Made by a program: the position numbers and the translations under genes
The notes under the pieces: generated by a model
What the model was told of the DNA's origin: nothing
The model's input: only the letters and a program-made list of their open reading frames with translations
Databases searched by the model: none
Origin: Candidatus Peribacteraceae bacterium
GTDB lineage: Bacteria; Patescibacteriota; Gracilibacteria; Peribacterales; Peribacteraceae
NCBI GenBank assembly: GCA_018061945.1
Contig: JAGOTD010000001.1
Location: forward strand, 62,001 to 126,000
Direction of reading: 5' to 3'
Length of the DNA stretch: 64,000 bases
Shown here: one piece after another, positions 7,377 through 15,393 of the stretch
How positions within the stretch are numbered: position 1 is the stretch's first letter
How the letters are laid out: every line of letters begins with the position of its first letter

Positions 7377-8834
7377 CTACAAAGCTCCCAAATCCAACTC
7401 TTCATCAACCCTGATCTGTCCCATAAATTCCTCATCGTGGCTCACGATAATCATACCGCCTTCGTATTCGTTTAAAGCTTCGGCAATCACTGGTAAATGA
7501 CGGAAGTTGATGTGGTTCGTCGGCTCGTCCAAGATGAGCAGTGTCGGCTTCTGCAGCATGAAACGTGCAAAACACAGGAGTCCTTTCTGGCCTTCGGACA
7601 GGCCTCCAACCGGTGTCTGCATTTTGTCACCAGGCAGCAAGAAACGCGCAGCAGTGGCAAAAATTTCCTGATGATTCTGGCGTTCCATTTCGGCCTCCAA
7701 TACTTGATACACCGTTTTGTCGAACGGCAGGCCCGAGAAATCCTGACGATAGTAGCCGACCTTCACACCCTTTGTGATCTCTGCGCCTTTCTCGCGGCCG
7801 CTGGCAATCGCTTCGAGCAGTGTTGTTTTACCAATTCCGTTTGGACCAGTTATACGCAGGCGATGGCGGCGGCGAACCGTGATCTTCACTTTTTTACTCA
7901 CAGGTTTGTGATCGTGCATCACCGTAAGCGCAGTGATGTTGACGAGTGGCAATGGGAATTCGGTTGCTTCTATAGTGAACGGCGGAATCGTTTTGTCTTC
8001 GCGGCGCACATCCACTTTATTCTCCTCGGCTTCCTCCACATCTTCGCGCATTTTGCTGGCCAGCTTGCGCATTTTTCCTCCCTTATGCGAGAAGAAGTTA
8101 ATTTTCTCTTTGCGATCGATAATGTCTTTTTCCATCCGCGCGTTCTGGCGCTCCTCGGCCTCGATGATATCGGCGATGCGCTGCACTACGTCGTAGTAGT
8201 CTCCAACGTACTGATCCGTCTTGTGCGTGTGGGAATCCAAGTGAATAACACCGTGCGTAAAGCTGTTTAAGAAGTTCGCATCGTGAGAGATGACAATCGC
8301 CGTTTTTTCATAACCGATGAGGAAGCTTGTAAGGTGATCGATGCCAGCGCTATCGAGGTTATTGGTCGGCTCGTCGAGCAAGAGAATATCTGGCTCGGCG
8401 ATGAGTGCGAACGCCAGCAGTAAACGCGCTTTCTGGCCGCCGGAAAAGTCTTTGATTTTTTTGGAATAATCGGTTGTGAGGTTCACGGCATCAAGAACCT
8501 TTGCGATGTGGCGATCGAGATCGTATTTCTTCTCGGTGAATGCGCCGGCGAAATAATCGGAAACTGTCTTCTCCATGTCTGCGGCCGCAATGACCTGCTT
8601 GGCGATACCGATCGTTGTGCCTTTCTTGATGTGAATCTGGCCTTCTTTCAGCTTGTAGCCCGTCTCTCCCGTAATCAATTTGAAAATAGTGCTTTTACCA
8701 GCGCCGTTTTGACCCATGATGGTCAGCTTGGCATTCTCGCGTACCGAAAAATTGGCAGCAGCCAGAATCGGCTTGCGGTGATCGAAATAGAAAGTCGCTT
8801 CGTCGAAGCGCAAAATGACATCTCCGTGGTCCAT
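7377..8834 (-). CDS. ABC-F family ATPase (ribosome-associated, Uup/EttA-like)
   Basis: 485 residues from ATG 8834; an upstream in-frame start at 8933 would add 33 residues that do not match the family. There are two soluble ABC domains and no membrane segments: Walker A GQNGAGKST and GPNGIGKTT, signatures FSGGQKARL and LSEGQKGLL, Walker B ILLLDEPTNNLD and LLILDEPTNHIN. Between them lies a charged, helical linker (about residues 235-310, rich in Glu/Lys/Arg) equivalent to the P-site tRNA interaction motif. ABC-F proteins act on stalled ribosomes or give antibiotic protection. The second signature is LSEGQ instead of LSGGQ. The exact subfamily is not resolved. Confidence 0.93.
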   Translation of the reverse strand: MDHGDVILRFDEATFYFDHRKPILAAANFSVRENAKLTIMGQNGAGKSTIFKLITGETGYKLKEGQIHIKKGTTIGIAKQVIAAADMEKTVSDYFAGAFTEKKYDLDRHIAKVLDAVNLTTDYSKKIKDFSGGQKARLLLAFALIAEPDILLLDEPTNNLDSAGIDHLTSFLIGYEKTAIVISHDANFLNSFTHGVIHLDSHTHKTDQYVGDYYDVVQRIADIIEAEERQNARMEKDIIDRKEKINFFSHKGGKMRKLASKMREDVEEAEENKVDVRREDKTIPPFTIEATEFPLPLVNITALTVMHDHKPVSKKVKITVRRRHRLRITGPNGIGKTTLLEAIASGREKGAEITKGVKVGYYRQDFSGLPFDKTVYQVLEAEMERQNHQEIFATAARFLLPGDKMQTPVGGLSEGQKGLLCFARFMLQKPTLLILDEPTNHINFRHLPVIAEALNEYEGGMIIVSHDEEFMGQIRVDEELDLGAL

Positions 8835-8998
8835 AGGTAAGTAGAGTAAATGACTTGGTGCCGCATTGTACGGGAGAAGATTGGGTTTTGGAAGGCCTGG
8901 AAACGAATTGCGAATACAAGTAATTGACTGCAATCATTTATAGAAATTAATTTTTACTCTTGTGCGATCGATTTTTTATCGTTGCTTTGGAAAAATGT

Positions 8999-9598
8999 TC
9001 ATTGATTTTTCACATTGCGAAAAGTGAGGGATACCCTTCGCTCTCTTTTGATTTTTGATCCATGATAGATATCTGTTTTTCTGGGAGAAATACCATGCTT
9101 CCAATCATGCCGCGCTTCTCCTTCAAATATAAGAAGACTTTTAGGGGCAAGAAGTATGGACACCCTTTCTCTAGTTTGAGTATGAATCAAGTCCATTATA
9201 CATCTCGATCCTAGACTTAGAGATACAATTGTATCAGCAAAAAAAATTTCTTTATCGACGTGTGGAGCAATACCTTGCCCCGGCTCATATTCGTTTACAA
9301 TAAGCTGATCTGGTGCCTCTTTTGTTATTTTGTCTCGTGTAAGTTTAGCTCCAAATCGTGCCGCCCACTTTGGCAGATCACCTAAATATATTAATGAGGA
9401 TTGTTGACCATAGCCGTATCTGTAACCGTAATGCTGGACTCTCCTTTTTAGTTCTGTGAGCCATTCTCCCTGATCAATGGTTTTCAGTAACCACCTATGC
9501 TGCTTATCATCTATGTAGTCTGGTATATATCTAAGTCCGGCTATTGAAGGCAAATTCTCAGGTTCTCCCTCTGGTTCTAGATCGAAAAGTGTATCCAT
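8999..9598 (-). CDS. AlkB-type 2-oxoglutarate/Fe(II)-dependent dioxygenase
   Basis: 199 residues, near the usual AlkB size. Iron ligands are visible: HVD in QGIAPHVDKEIF (HxD) and the distal His in DWKHGISPR; the 2-oxoglutarate-binding Arg pair is in KRERRVSLTFR. The substrate loop YGQQSSLIYLGDLP and NEYEPGQGI match ALKBH8/ABH-like bacterial proteins. The family oxidatively demethylates N1-methyladenine and N3-methylcytosine in DNA or RNA, or hydroxylates modified tRNA. It is the last gene of an A+T-rich minus-strand series (46-nt gap to the gene upstream) that also encodes a methyltransferase, so a methylation/demethylation relation is possible but is inference. Confidence 0.92.
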   Translation of the reverse strand: MDTLFDLEPEGEPENLPSIAGLRYIPDYIDDKQHRWLLKTIDQGEWLTELKRRVQHYGYRYGYGQQSSLIYLGDLPKWAARFGAKLTRDKITKEAPDQLIVNEYEPGQGIAPHVDKEIFFADTIVSLSLGSRCIMDLIHTQTRERVSILLAPKSLLIFEGEARHDWKHGISPRKTDIYHGSKIKRERRVSLTFRNVKNQ

Positions 9599-9644
9599 GC
9601 AATGAGTTTCTTATGAGAAAAAATATATATCTGTCACTGCTTTT

Positions 9645-10271
9645 TTAGGATTGTTCTGCTGCTAAAAATTCTGGCAGTTTTTCTCTCAATTCTCTCTTAG
9701 AACTAGCCGAAAGATGTATGACTGAATCAAGATTTGCTACATCGGGCTTCGGCTGCTCTCGTAAATTACTTTCCAACTCCATGCCTTTCAAGGTTTCTAA
9801 TCGCATCTGGGCATTCCTACGAGTAATGAGTATGCCATCAACAACATCTACGAACCCCTTAAATTGTAGACGATCAATGTGCAGACGTTCCAGCACAGCA
9901 CTCCAAGGCAATTCTTCCCCACCTTGTGTCATAAGCTTTTTGATGACGGCAATAGCATCATTTTGATTAGGGAGAACAATACTTACTGCTGGTAGTCCGC
10001 CTTGCATTTGAAATGCAAAAATCGACTCTGGTTCTCGTATATCGCCAAATGCCTTCTTGTATTTACCTCCTTCCTTCAAGTAGGGATATATTTCAATCTC
10101 AGAAGTCACTAGTAAGGCATTGCCGTGAGTAATAAGCTGTATTTTTTCAATATTCCTTCCTACACTTGGAACGGTAAGATGATCGAAAATAATTCTCTTG
10201 CCCAAGTATTCGCCTGCCTGATCACGGAGTGCGCCTATTTCTTGTTGCGAGAATTTAGTACGAGGAGACAT
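9645..10271 (-). CDS. Uncharacterised protein of the SNF2-methyltransferase operon
   Basis: 208 residues; I do not recognise a family. It is soluble, mixed alpha/beta, with a strand-rich first half (RIIFDHLTVPSVG, KIQLITHGNALLVTSEIEI), a middle part (IFAFQMQGGLPAVSIVLPN) and a helical, charged C-terminus. No Cys clusters, signal or membrane segment. It follows the giant helicase gene by 61 nt and has a good promoter of its own in that gap (10290-10317), so it may be made independently. Its position between the helicase/methyltransferase and AlkB suggests a part in the same process. Confidence 0.75.
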   Translation of the reverse strand: MSPRTKFSQQEIGALRDQAGEYLGKRIIFDHLTVPSVGRNIEKIQLITHGNALLVTSEIEIYPYLKEGGKYKKAFGDIREPESIFAFQMQGGLPAVSIVLPNQNDAIAVIKKLMTQGGEELPWSAVLERLHIDRLQFKGFVDVVDGILITRRNAQMRLETLKGMELESNLREQPKPDVANLDSVIHLSASSKRELREKLPEFLAAEQS

Positions 10272-10289
10272 AAAGGTGGATTAAATATG

Positions 10290-10317
10290 ATTATATTTTA
10301 TAGTAACAAATAGTCAA
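10290..10317 (-). promoter_or_regulatory. Internal promoter for the 208-residue gene
   Basis: Minus-strand TTGACT (10317-10312), 16-bp spacer, TATAAT (10295-10290), 18 nt before the ATG at 10271. Confidence 0.6.
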
Positions 10318-10332
10318 TGATCTAGAAATTTC

Positions 10333-13300
10333 TTATTCTGCTTTCTGCGTCTGTAAAAAATATTTTCTTCCATGTGGATTCCCTTCCTTGTTGCAGAAGA
10401 CAATATAGCGCCCTTTTTTGGTACCCATGATCTTGAGTGAGCTTTCAAACTGACCATCATTTATTATCGCTAAGACCTTCTCTTCCAAGGATGCTCCAAA
10501 ATGCGTAATGAGTGCTTCGCAATACACATTTCTGACTTCTAGCGGAGAAATGGCAATAACATCCAAAGGCACTTGCACCCAAGTATCATCAGGAATTTCA
10601 TCAATGCTGCGGTAGTGCCGGAGAAGCACTTGTACAAGATGAGGCGATTGTTGAAAGAGTATCTTATTCGCACGTAATCGTTCCTGAGCTGCCTGCTGCT
10701 CCTTGGTGGAAGTGAATAGTATGTCGGACTTCACGAGGTTTCCATCATTGATTGTAAATGCTTCATGATAAGCACCTTCTTTCTCGACTGGTGATTTTGA
10801 CTTATTCCCTTTCTCCTTTTTTGTGAGTGATGTTTTTTTGAGAATAAAATTTAATCCGTTTTTCACTTCTTTTGGTACATCATTCCAGTTTGCATTCTTG
10901 TCGAAAAGAATATCTTTCACCTTCTGTAAGGTCACAATTGCTACTTCGAAACCATCTTGTTGTTGATTATCTGTCTTGGCTTGGGCAATACCACTATATG
11001 GGCTCACCACTTCGAAGCCAAAATACTTCATTGCTATACAGAATTCCTGAAATTTAGATTGCTCATGAAAGATGTCGCGCGGCAGAGTAATAATAGCTTT
11101 GCCTTCTTCTTTCAGAATTCTATGTGTCTCTGCAATAGTACGAATGCGTTCTCGACCTTGCTTTGTCGGTTTTTCTCGATGCATCGGATAATGAAGTGCC
11201 ATTGAAAGTACCGCTATATCTTTACTTCCATCGGCATAAGGCAAGCTATCCATGGCGCATACATCGCTACGATTTGATGTATAGGCATCACCCAATATGC
11301 TCATGCCTAAGTGCTCACTTATCATAGCTGGGTTGATGTCGCTGCTGTGCACGCGAACACGACTATCTGATTTCATTGTTCTTGCGATAGAAAAGCTACC
11401 AGAAGCGATATCCGCAATATCAGTAGTGCAAGTAGGTGAAGATCCTTCAATTAAACAATTGATTATGCCAGCGACGAGACGGGCGGTATTGCCATTGTGC
11501 GATGTCTCCCACTCGTAGTTATACAGATCCGCAATTTCTTGTCCGTACGCATTTATATAGCTTTGAACGAAATTTTTGCCGCGCTGCATCATACTTGCCC
11601 ACAGGCGGTTGAGATGTTGTTTGGGGGTTTCCTGATGTATGGTCAAGTTTTGAATATCCGTTTGATCGAATAATGCCATCTCTTCAGAGGTAAGCTGCAG
11701 ACCGCTCAGTAACTTTTCGCCTATTTGCTGCTTGCGATGTGCGCGGTTATGTATGCCTTCTTCGATCGTACCTTTGGTGATAAGTTTCACGCAACGCACG
11801 TCATGTTCTTGACCTCGGCGATACATTCGTCGCCAAAACTGCTCTTCTTCTGAACGAGTCCATGCAGGTGCGAGTAAAATTCCTCTAGAAGCAAAGGAAA
11901 GGTCAATGCCTTCGCGTATTACGTCCATCTGCGACAGCAAAATAGCAGGCTCGTTGCAATCACGAAATTCTGCAAGAATTTTCTTTGTTCGACTAAGAGC
12001 TGAACCATCTGCATCCGTCAGTGTCTTATATTCCTTATGACCACCCGTTGGCCCATCTAACATAAAAATACGCACTCCTTTCGGTCCATATTCCTTGTCT
12101 AATTTTCGTAAAAGAATCCCATCGTCGTGCCCTTGTGTAACACCTTCAACAAAGTGCGGACTGGCGACAACAATTTTCCTATTATGATCTTTTTCGGCTA
12201 AAAAAGTATTAATCCAATGTGTGAGACGCTCGAATTTCGCATCTCCAGTATGAGGTGCATCTTCTACAGCGTTAGAATGAAGACAGATTCGTTGCAACGA
12301 TTGTATTTTCATAATCGGTGCAAGCTCCTTCGTCAATGCTTCGTCATACGTTACCTGTTCTTTAGGTGTAAGATTATAGACATCTTCTATGAGTGGATGG
12401 AGCACTGTTCCCACCGGTAAACATTCCTGTGTCTTCGGACGATACAGAAATGGCAACAAAAATTGTTGCGTCAGCGAAACATCTCTTCTATTGATCATAT
12501 GAACAATATGATTGAGCTGATGGAAGTCTATTGTTCCAATAGCATTTGGATCATCTTTGTTTTCTGCATCTAATTTATCCAGAAGCTTTCTATCTTCAGC
12601 ACTCACTGGGGCTTTCTGTAAAAATGCCTGAAAAGCTTCTATTCCTTGGGCAGTCTTTCTCGTATCCGTTTGAGCATTGAGTAGGCGTATTTGCGCAGCA
12701 ATGTCCTTGCGGTTATTAGGGATAGGAGTGCCGCTAAGAAGCACGGTATACCGAATCGAATCAGCTTGGCTGATACGAAAGATTCGCTGCGTCCCTGTCG
12801 TAGCTTTGCTCGATGATCGGCGTAGATTATGTACTTCATCAATAACCATGAAATCTGCACCAAGGCTCTTTATCCATTCTTCGTGACTGATAATGTCAGT
12901 TGATTCTTGAGACATTTCCGTTCCAATCACTACATAGTCAGCGCTTTTTGCCGCTTCCCATTGATCTCTTCGTTCCTGGGGATTGCCATTGATGACTGCA
13001 ACGCTCGGTGTGTAATCATGACGGAAATAACCACTGTCACTATTGCAAAGTCGCTCATTCCAGACCTTCACAATCCCAGCAGGGCAGAAAATTACTGCTT
13101 TCGTCGCAAGTGGTTTCCCGTTTTCATCTTTTTGTTCACGCAAATATTCAAATGTAGCAATAGTTGCGCCCGTCTTTCCAACACCCATTTCGCCACCATT
13201 GAAGAATCTTTTTAACATTGCTGTTTCAGCAATTGCTATCTCCTGGTGTCTACTTGGAAAAGGCTCAGTTCCACCTAAGCTGTTTTTTAGCCGGGAAGGA

Positions 13301-14238
13301 TGAGGAAGATTTTCAATATTCTCGAAATATTGTAACAAAGCGCTGAGAAATCTTCGTTTCGTTGCATGTTCCTGCATTATTCTTTCACGCTTCTGTTTAT
13401 CTTGCACTCGCTCTAACTGGTTCTTCTGGAGGGTATTTACCACTTGTACTTCTGTCAGAATAAGCTGTTTTACCTTCTTCATCCCATCTTTAGGACTGTT
13501 AAAAATGGGGAGATAATTATCGCGCATTGCGTTAAAAAGGATCTTCCGAAACCAAGATATTCTTGGATGAATCATGATTTCCGGTGGAAAATCTGCAAAT
13601 GAGGGAGCCACTTGATTTTCCGTTATCCCTAGATAATTTTTCAGTGATGCTTCGTCATCGTCATTTTCGAGTATTTCTTCACATACATCGCCGTGAAGAA
13701 TGAGGAGTAAATTTCTTAGAAGAGCTGGATTTACTAAAGTAGCCAGATGACGATAGGCATTCTTTTCTGCATCAGATAATCCACGTTCTAATTTTTTGGT
13801 TTCAACAGGAGGTAAATTAAATTTGTGAAAAGCATTTAACGCTTCTCTTAAAGCATTGACCGCTTGCCCTGCTCGATCTTCAGCAGGAGCTCTCCACCGT
13901 GCTTGATTCTCGATTTCCTTTCGCACTTTCGAGCGCACGGATTTTATTGTCTGCCCCAATCCTTTTTTAACTCCTTCTCCCACAGAATGCCCCAATGCTT
14001 GTGGAATATCTTGGTTCCAGATATTGGGCAAGACTCTCGTAAGCTCTCCACACAAGCCCACTAATTCATCTTGTGAGGATACATCGCCATACGCTGCAAT
14101 AACTTCGGCGAATTTACTGCGCACGATTGTAAGCGCTTGGCGAAAATCGGAATTTTCATCAGCATTAAGAGGCGTAAGTAGATGCTCTTGTTGATCTAGT
14201 TTTCCTAAAAGTGCCGCGGAAGTGATAATTTCTGCCAT
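10333..14238 (-). CDS. SNF2-type helicase fused to a class I methyltransferase
   Basis: 1301 residues, the largest gene here. Residues 1-320 form an unknown helical domain. The SNF2/SF2 motor follows: Walker A GEMGVGKTG (about 349), DEVH box in MVIDEVHNL (about 467), LLSGTPIPN (about 500), then the second RecA lobe with REGIDLSFASRGI (about 775) and arginine-finger motif RRMYRRGQEHD (about 802). Residues 920-1110 form a Rossmann methyltransferase: DIASGSFSIAR as the SAM loop, DINPAM as the acidic ribose contact, CAMDSLPYADGSKDIAV as motif III/IV. There is no [DN]PPY/F, so it is not a standard N6-adenine or N4-cytosine DNA methylase; the pattern recalls Rrp8-like RNA methylases. A 190-residue tail of unknown fold follows a Lys-rich linker. 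I infer a nucleic-acid translocase that modifies its substrate. Confidence 0.88.
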   Translation of the reverse strand: MAEIITSAALLGKLDQQEHLLTPLNADENSDFRQALTIVRSKFAEVIAAYGDVSSQDELVGLCGELTRVLPNIWNQDIPQALGHSVGEGVKKGLGQTIKSVRSKVRKEIENQARWRAPAEDRAGQAVNALREALNAFHKFNLPPVETKKLERGLSDAEKNAYRHLATLVNPALLRNLLLILHGDVCEEILENDDDEASLKNYLGITENQVAPSFADFPPEIMIHPRISWFRKILFNAMRDNYLPIFNSPKDGMKKVKQLILTEVQVVNTLQKNQLERVQDKQKRERIMQEHATKRRFLSALLQYFENIENLPHPSRLKNSLGGTEPFPSRHQEIAIAETAMLKRFFNGGEMGVGKTGATIATFEYLREQKDENGKPLATKAVIFCPAGIVKVWNERLCNSDSGYFRHDYTPSVAVINGNPQERRDQWEAAKSADYVVIGTEMSQESTDIISHEEWIKSLGADFMVIDEVHNLRRSSSKATTGTQRIFRISQADSIRYTVLLSGTPIPNNRKDIAAQIRLLNAQTDTRKTAQGIEAFQAFLQKAPVSAEDRKLLDKLDAENKDDPNAIGTIDFHQLNHIVHMINRRDVSLTQQFLLPFLYRPKTQECLPVGTVLHPLIEDVYNLTPKEQVTYDEALTKELAPIMKIQSLQRICLHSNAVEDAPHTGDAKFERLTHWINTFLAEKDHNRKIVVASPHFVEGVTQGHDDGILLRKLDKEYGPKGVRIFMLDGPTGGHKEYKTLTDADGSALSRTKKILAEFRDCNEPAILLSQMDVIREGIDLSFASRGILLAPAWTRSEEEQFWRRMYRRGQEHDVRCVKLITKGTIEEGIHNRAHRKQQIGEKLLSGLQLTSEEMALFDQTDIQNLTIHQETPKQHLNRLWASMMQRGKNFVQSYINAYGQEIADLYNYEWETSHNGNTARLVAGIINCLIEGSSPTCTTDIADIASGSFSIARTMKSDSRVRVHSSDINPAMISEHLGMSILGDAYTSNRSDVCAMDSLPYADGSKDIAVLSMALHYPMHREKPTKQGRERIRTIAETHRILKEEGKAIITLPRDIFHEQSKFQEFCIAMKYFGFEVVSPYSGIAQAKTDNQQQDGFEVAIVTLQKVKDILFDKNANWNDVPKEVKNGLNFILKKTSLTKKEKGNKSKSPVEKEGAYHEAFTINDGNLVKSDILFTSTKEQQAAQERLRANKILFQQSPHLVQVLLRHYRSIDEIPDDTWVQVPLDVIAISPLEVRNVYCEALITHFGASLEEKVLAIINDGQFESSLKIMGTKKGRYIVFCNKEGNPHGRKYFLQTQKAE

Positions 14239-14283
14239 AAGGAGCGCTGTATTTTACATTTTAATATAAATATTGCAATGTAA

Positions 14284-15393
14284 TCATTTGGCTTTTTTCG
14301 CTGCTTCTCGTAAATGATCCGCTACAGCCCTCACCACTCCATTCTTGCTATAATATACTTCTCTCGATATCTCATCATATTCTTCGCGAGTAATAGGACT
14401 ATTAGATGCTTGCTCTATCCACTTACCAGTGGATCGAAGACGCATAATCTCTTGATCAAGTAATAATTTCGCCTGCTCTGTTGATTCGATACCGCTCATT
14501 GGAATTTGTCCATCCATACATGATAAAAAGCATGACCAGCTGCCGAATTTTTTTCGAATAGCCAATTCCAATCCAGGGCATTTCTTTCTAATCTTTCTAC
14601 TTATTCTCCAAAATTCATTCAGATTTAATTTTACAAAAAAAGATAGAAAATCTGCAGGTGTTTTACAATTATCCACTTGTCGATTCCAAGTCTTTCTTTC
14701 TACTAAATTCATGAAACTTCTAAAATTTTTCCAAGTACTAAAACGTGGATCATAAACAATTGCCCATTGTAAACGAAAAAAGCCATTACTCTGTAACCAT
14801 TCACTGCTATCCCATTCATTATTTTTTATTCCTACACTTTCAAAAAGCTTTAAAAAATCTGTTGGATCTTTGCATTCCTTCACTAGTTCAGACCACGTTT
14901 TTCCATCTTGAAGATCCTCAAACCCCATAAATACTCTGAATTCCGACCATTTTTTGAATCCGCTAACTTCTTTTATCCTTTCATAGAGACCGCCAAAGTT
15001 TTTAAGCATCCATGTACTATTACTCCACTGATCAGGAGTAATACCTAATATTTCAAATAATTTCAAATAATCATTACTTGTTTTACACCAATTAATTCTT
15101 TGAACCCAAGTGAGTTCATCTACGGTCATTTTTTTATGCTCATAGCCAGTATTTTGCAAAAATACTGTAGCAATTTTTCGGCGTACTTCATTTTCCAGTA
15201 AAGCTACTGCTCTTATTCTTTCTTCATCTATGTCTGCAATTTCTAACGCTGGAATAATACCTATGCAAAGCACTCGCCAAGCATTATGAAACTCATCTGT
15301 AATTAACTGAAGTCGTATTTTGCCAACTATTGCCTGTGAATTTTCCGAAAATTCTGCTTCAAGTTTTGCCAAAGCTTCAAGCGACTTACTCAT
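14284..15393 (-). CDS. Uncharacterised repeat protein, paralogue of its upstream neighbour (369 aa)
   Basis: No known family recognised. After a helical N-terminal domain (residues 1-90) come three repeats of about 70 residues starting near 96, 167 and 236. Each begins with a Cys-Lys-(Thr/Asp) turn (Cys103, Cys174, Cys243), continues with D(F/Y)LKLFE-x2-GI and two Trp, and ends in a W-x-(E/N)F-x2-FM strand. Residues about 294-362 form a C-terminal domain (GQIPMSGI, then EEYDEISREVYYSKNGVVRAV) shared with the neighbour. It is soluble with no signal. Its start overlaps the previous stop by 4 nt (ATGA), so the two are translated together. The repeats look like protein- or nucleic-acid-binding modules; function is unknown. 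Confidence 0.8.
   Translation of the reverse strand: MSKSLEALAKLEAEFSENSQAIVGKIRLQLITDEFHNAWRVLCIGIIPALEIADIDEERIRAVALLENEVRRKIATVFLQNTGYEHKKMTVDELTWVQRINWCKTSNDYLKLFEILGITPDQWSNSTWMLKNFGGLYERIKEVSGFKKWSEFRVFMGFEDLQDGKTWSELVKECKDPTDFLKLFESVGIKNNEWDSSEWLQSNGFFRLQWAIVYDPRFSTWKNFRSFMNLVERKTWNRQVDNCKTPADFLSFFVKLNLNEFWRISRKIRKKCPGLELAIRKKFGSWSCFLSCMDGQIPMSGIESTEQAKLLLDQEIMRLRSTGKWIEQASNSPITREEYDEISREVYYSKNGVVRAVADHLREAAKKAK

Noticed and set aside
7497..8270. 257-codon plus-strand frame inside the ABC-F gene
   Set aside because: Exact antisense of a strongly supported gene; Phe/His/Arg-rich composition as expected for antisense of a coding strand.
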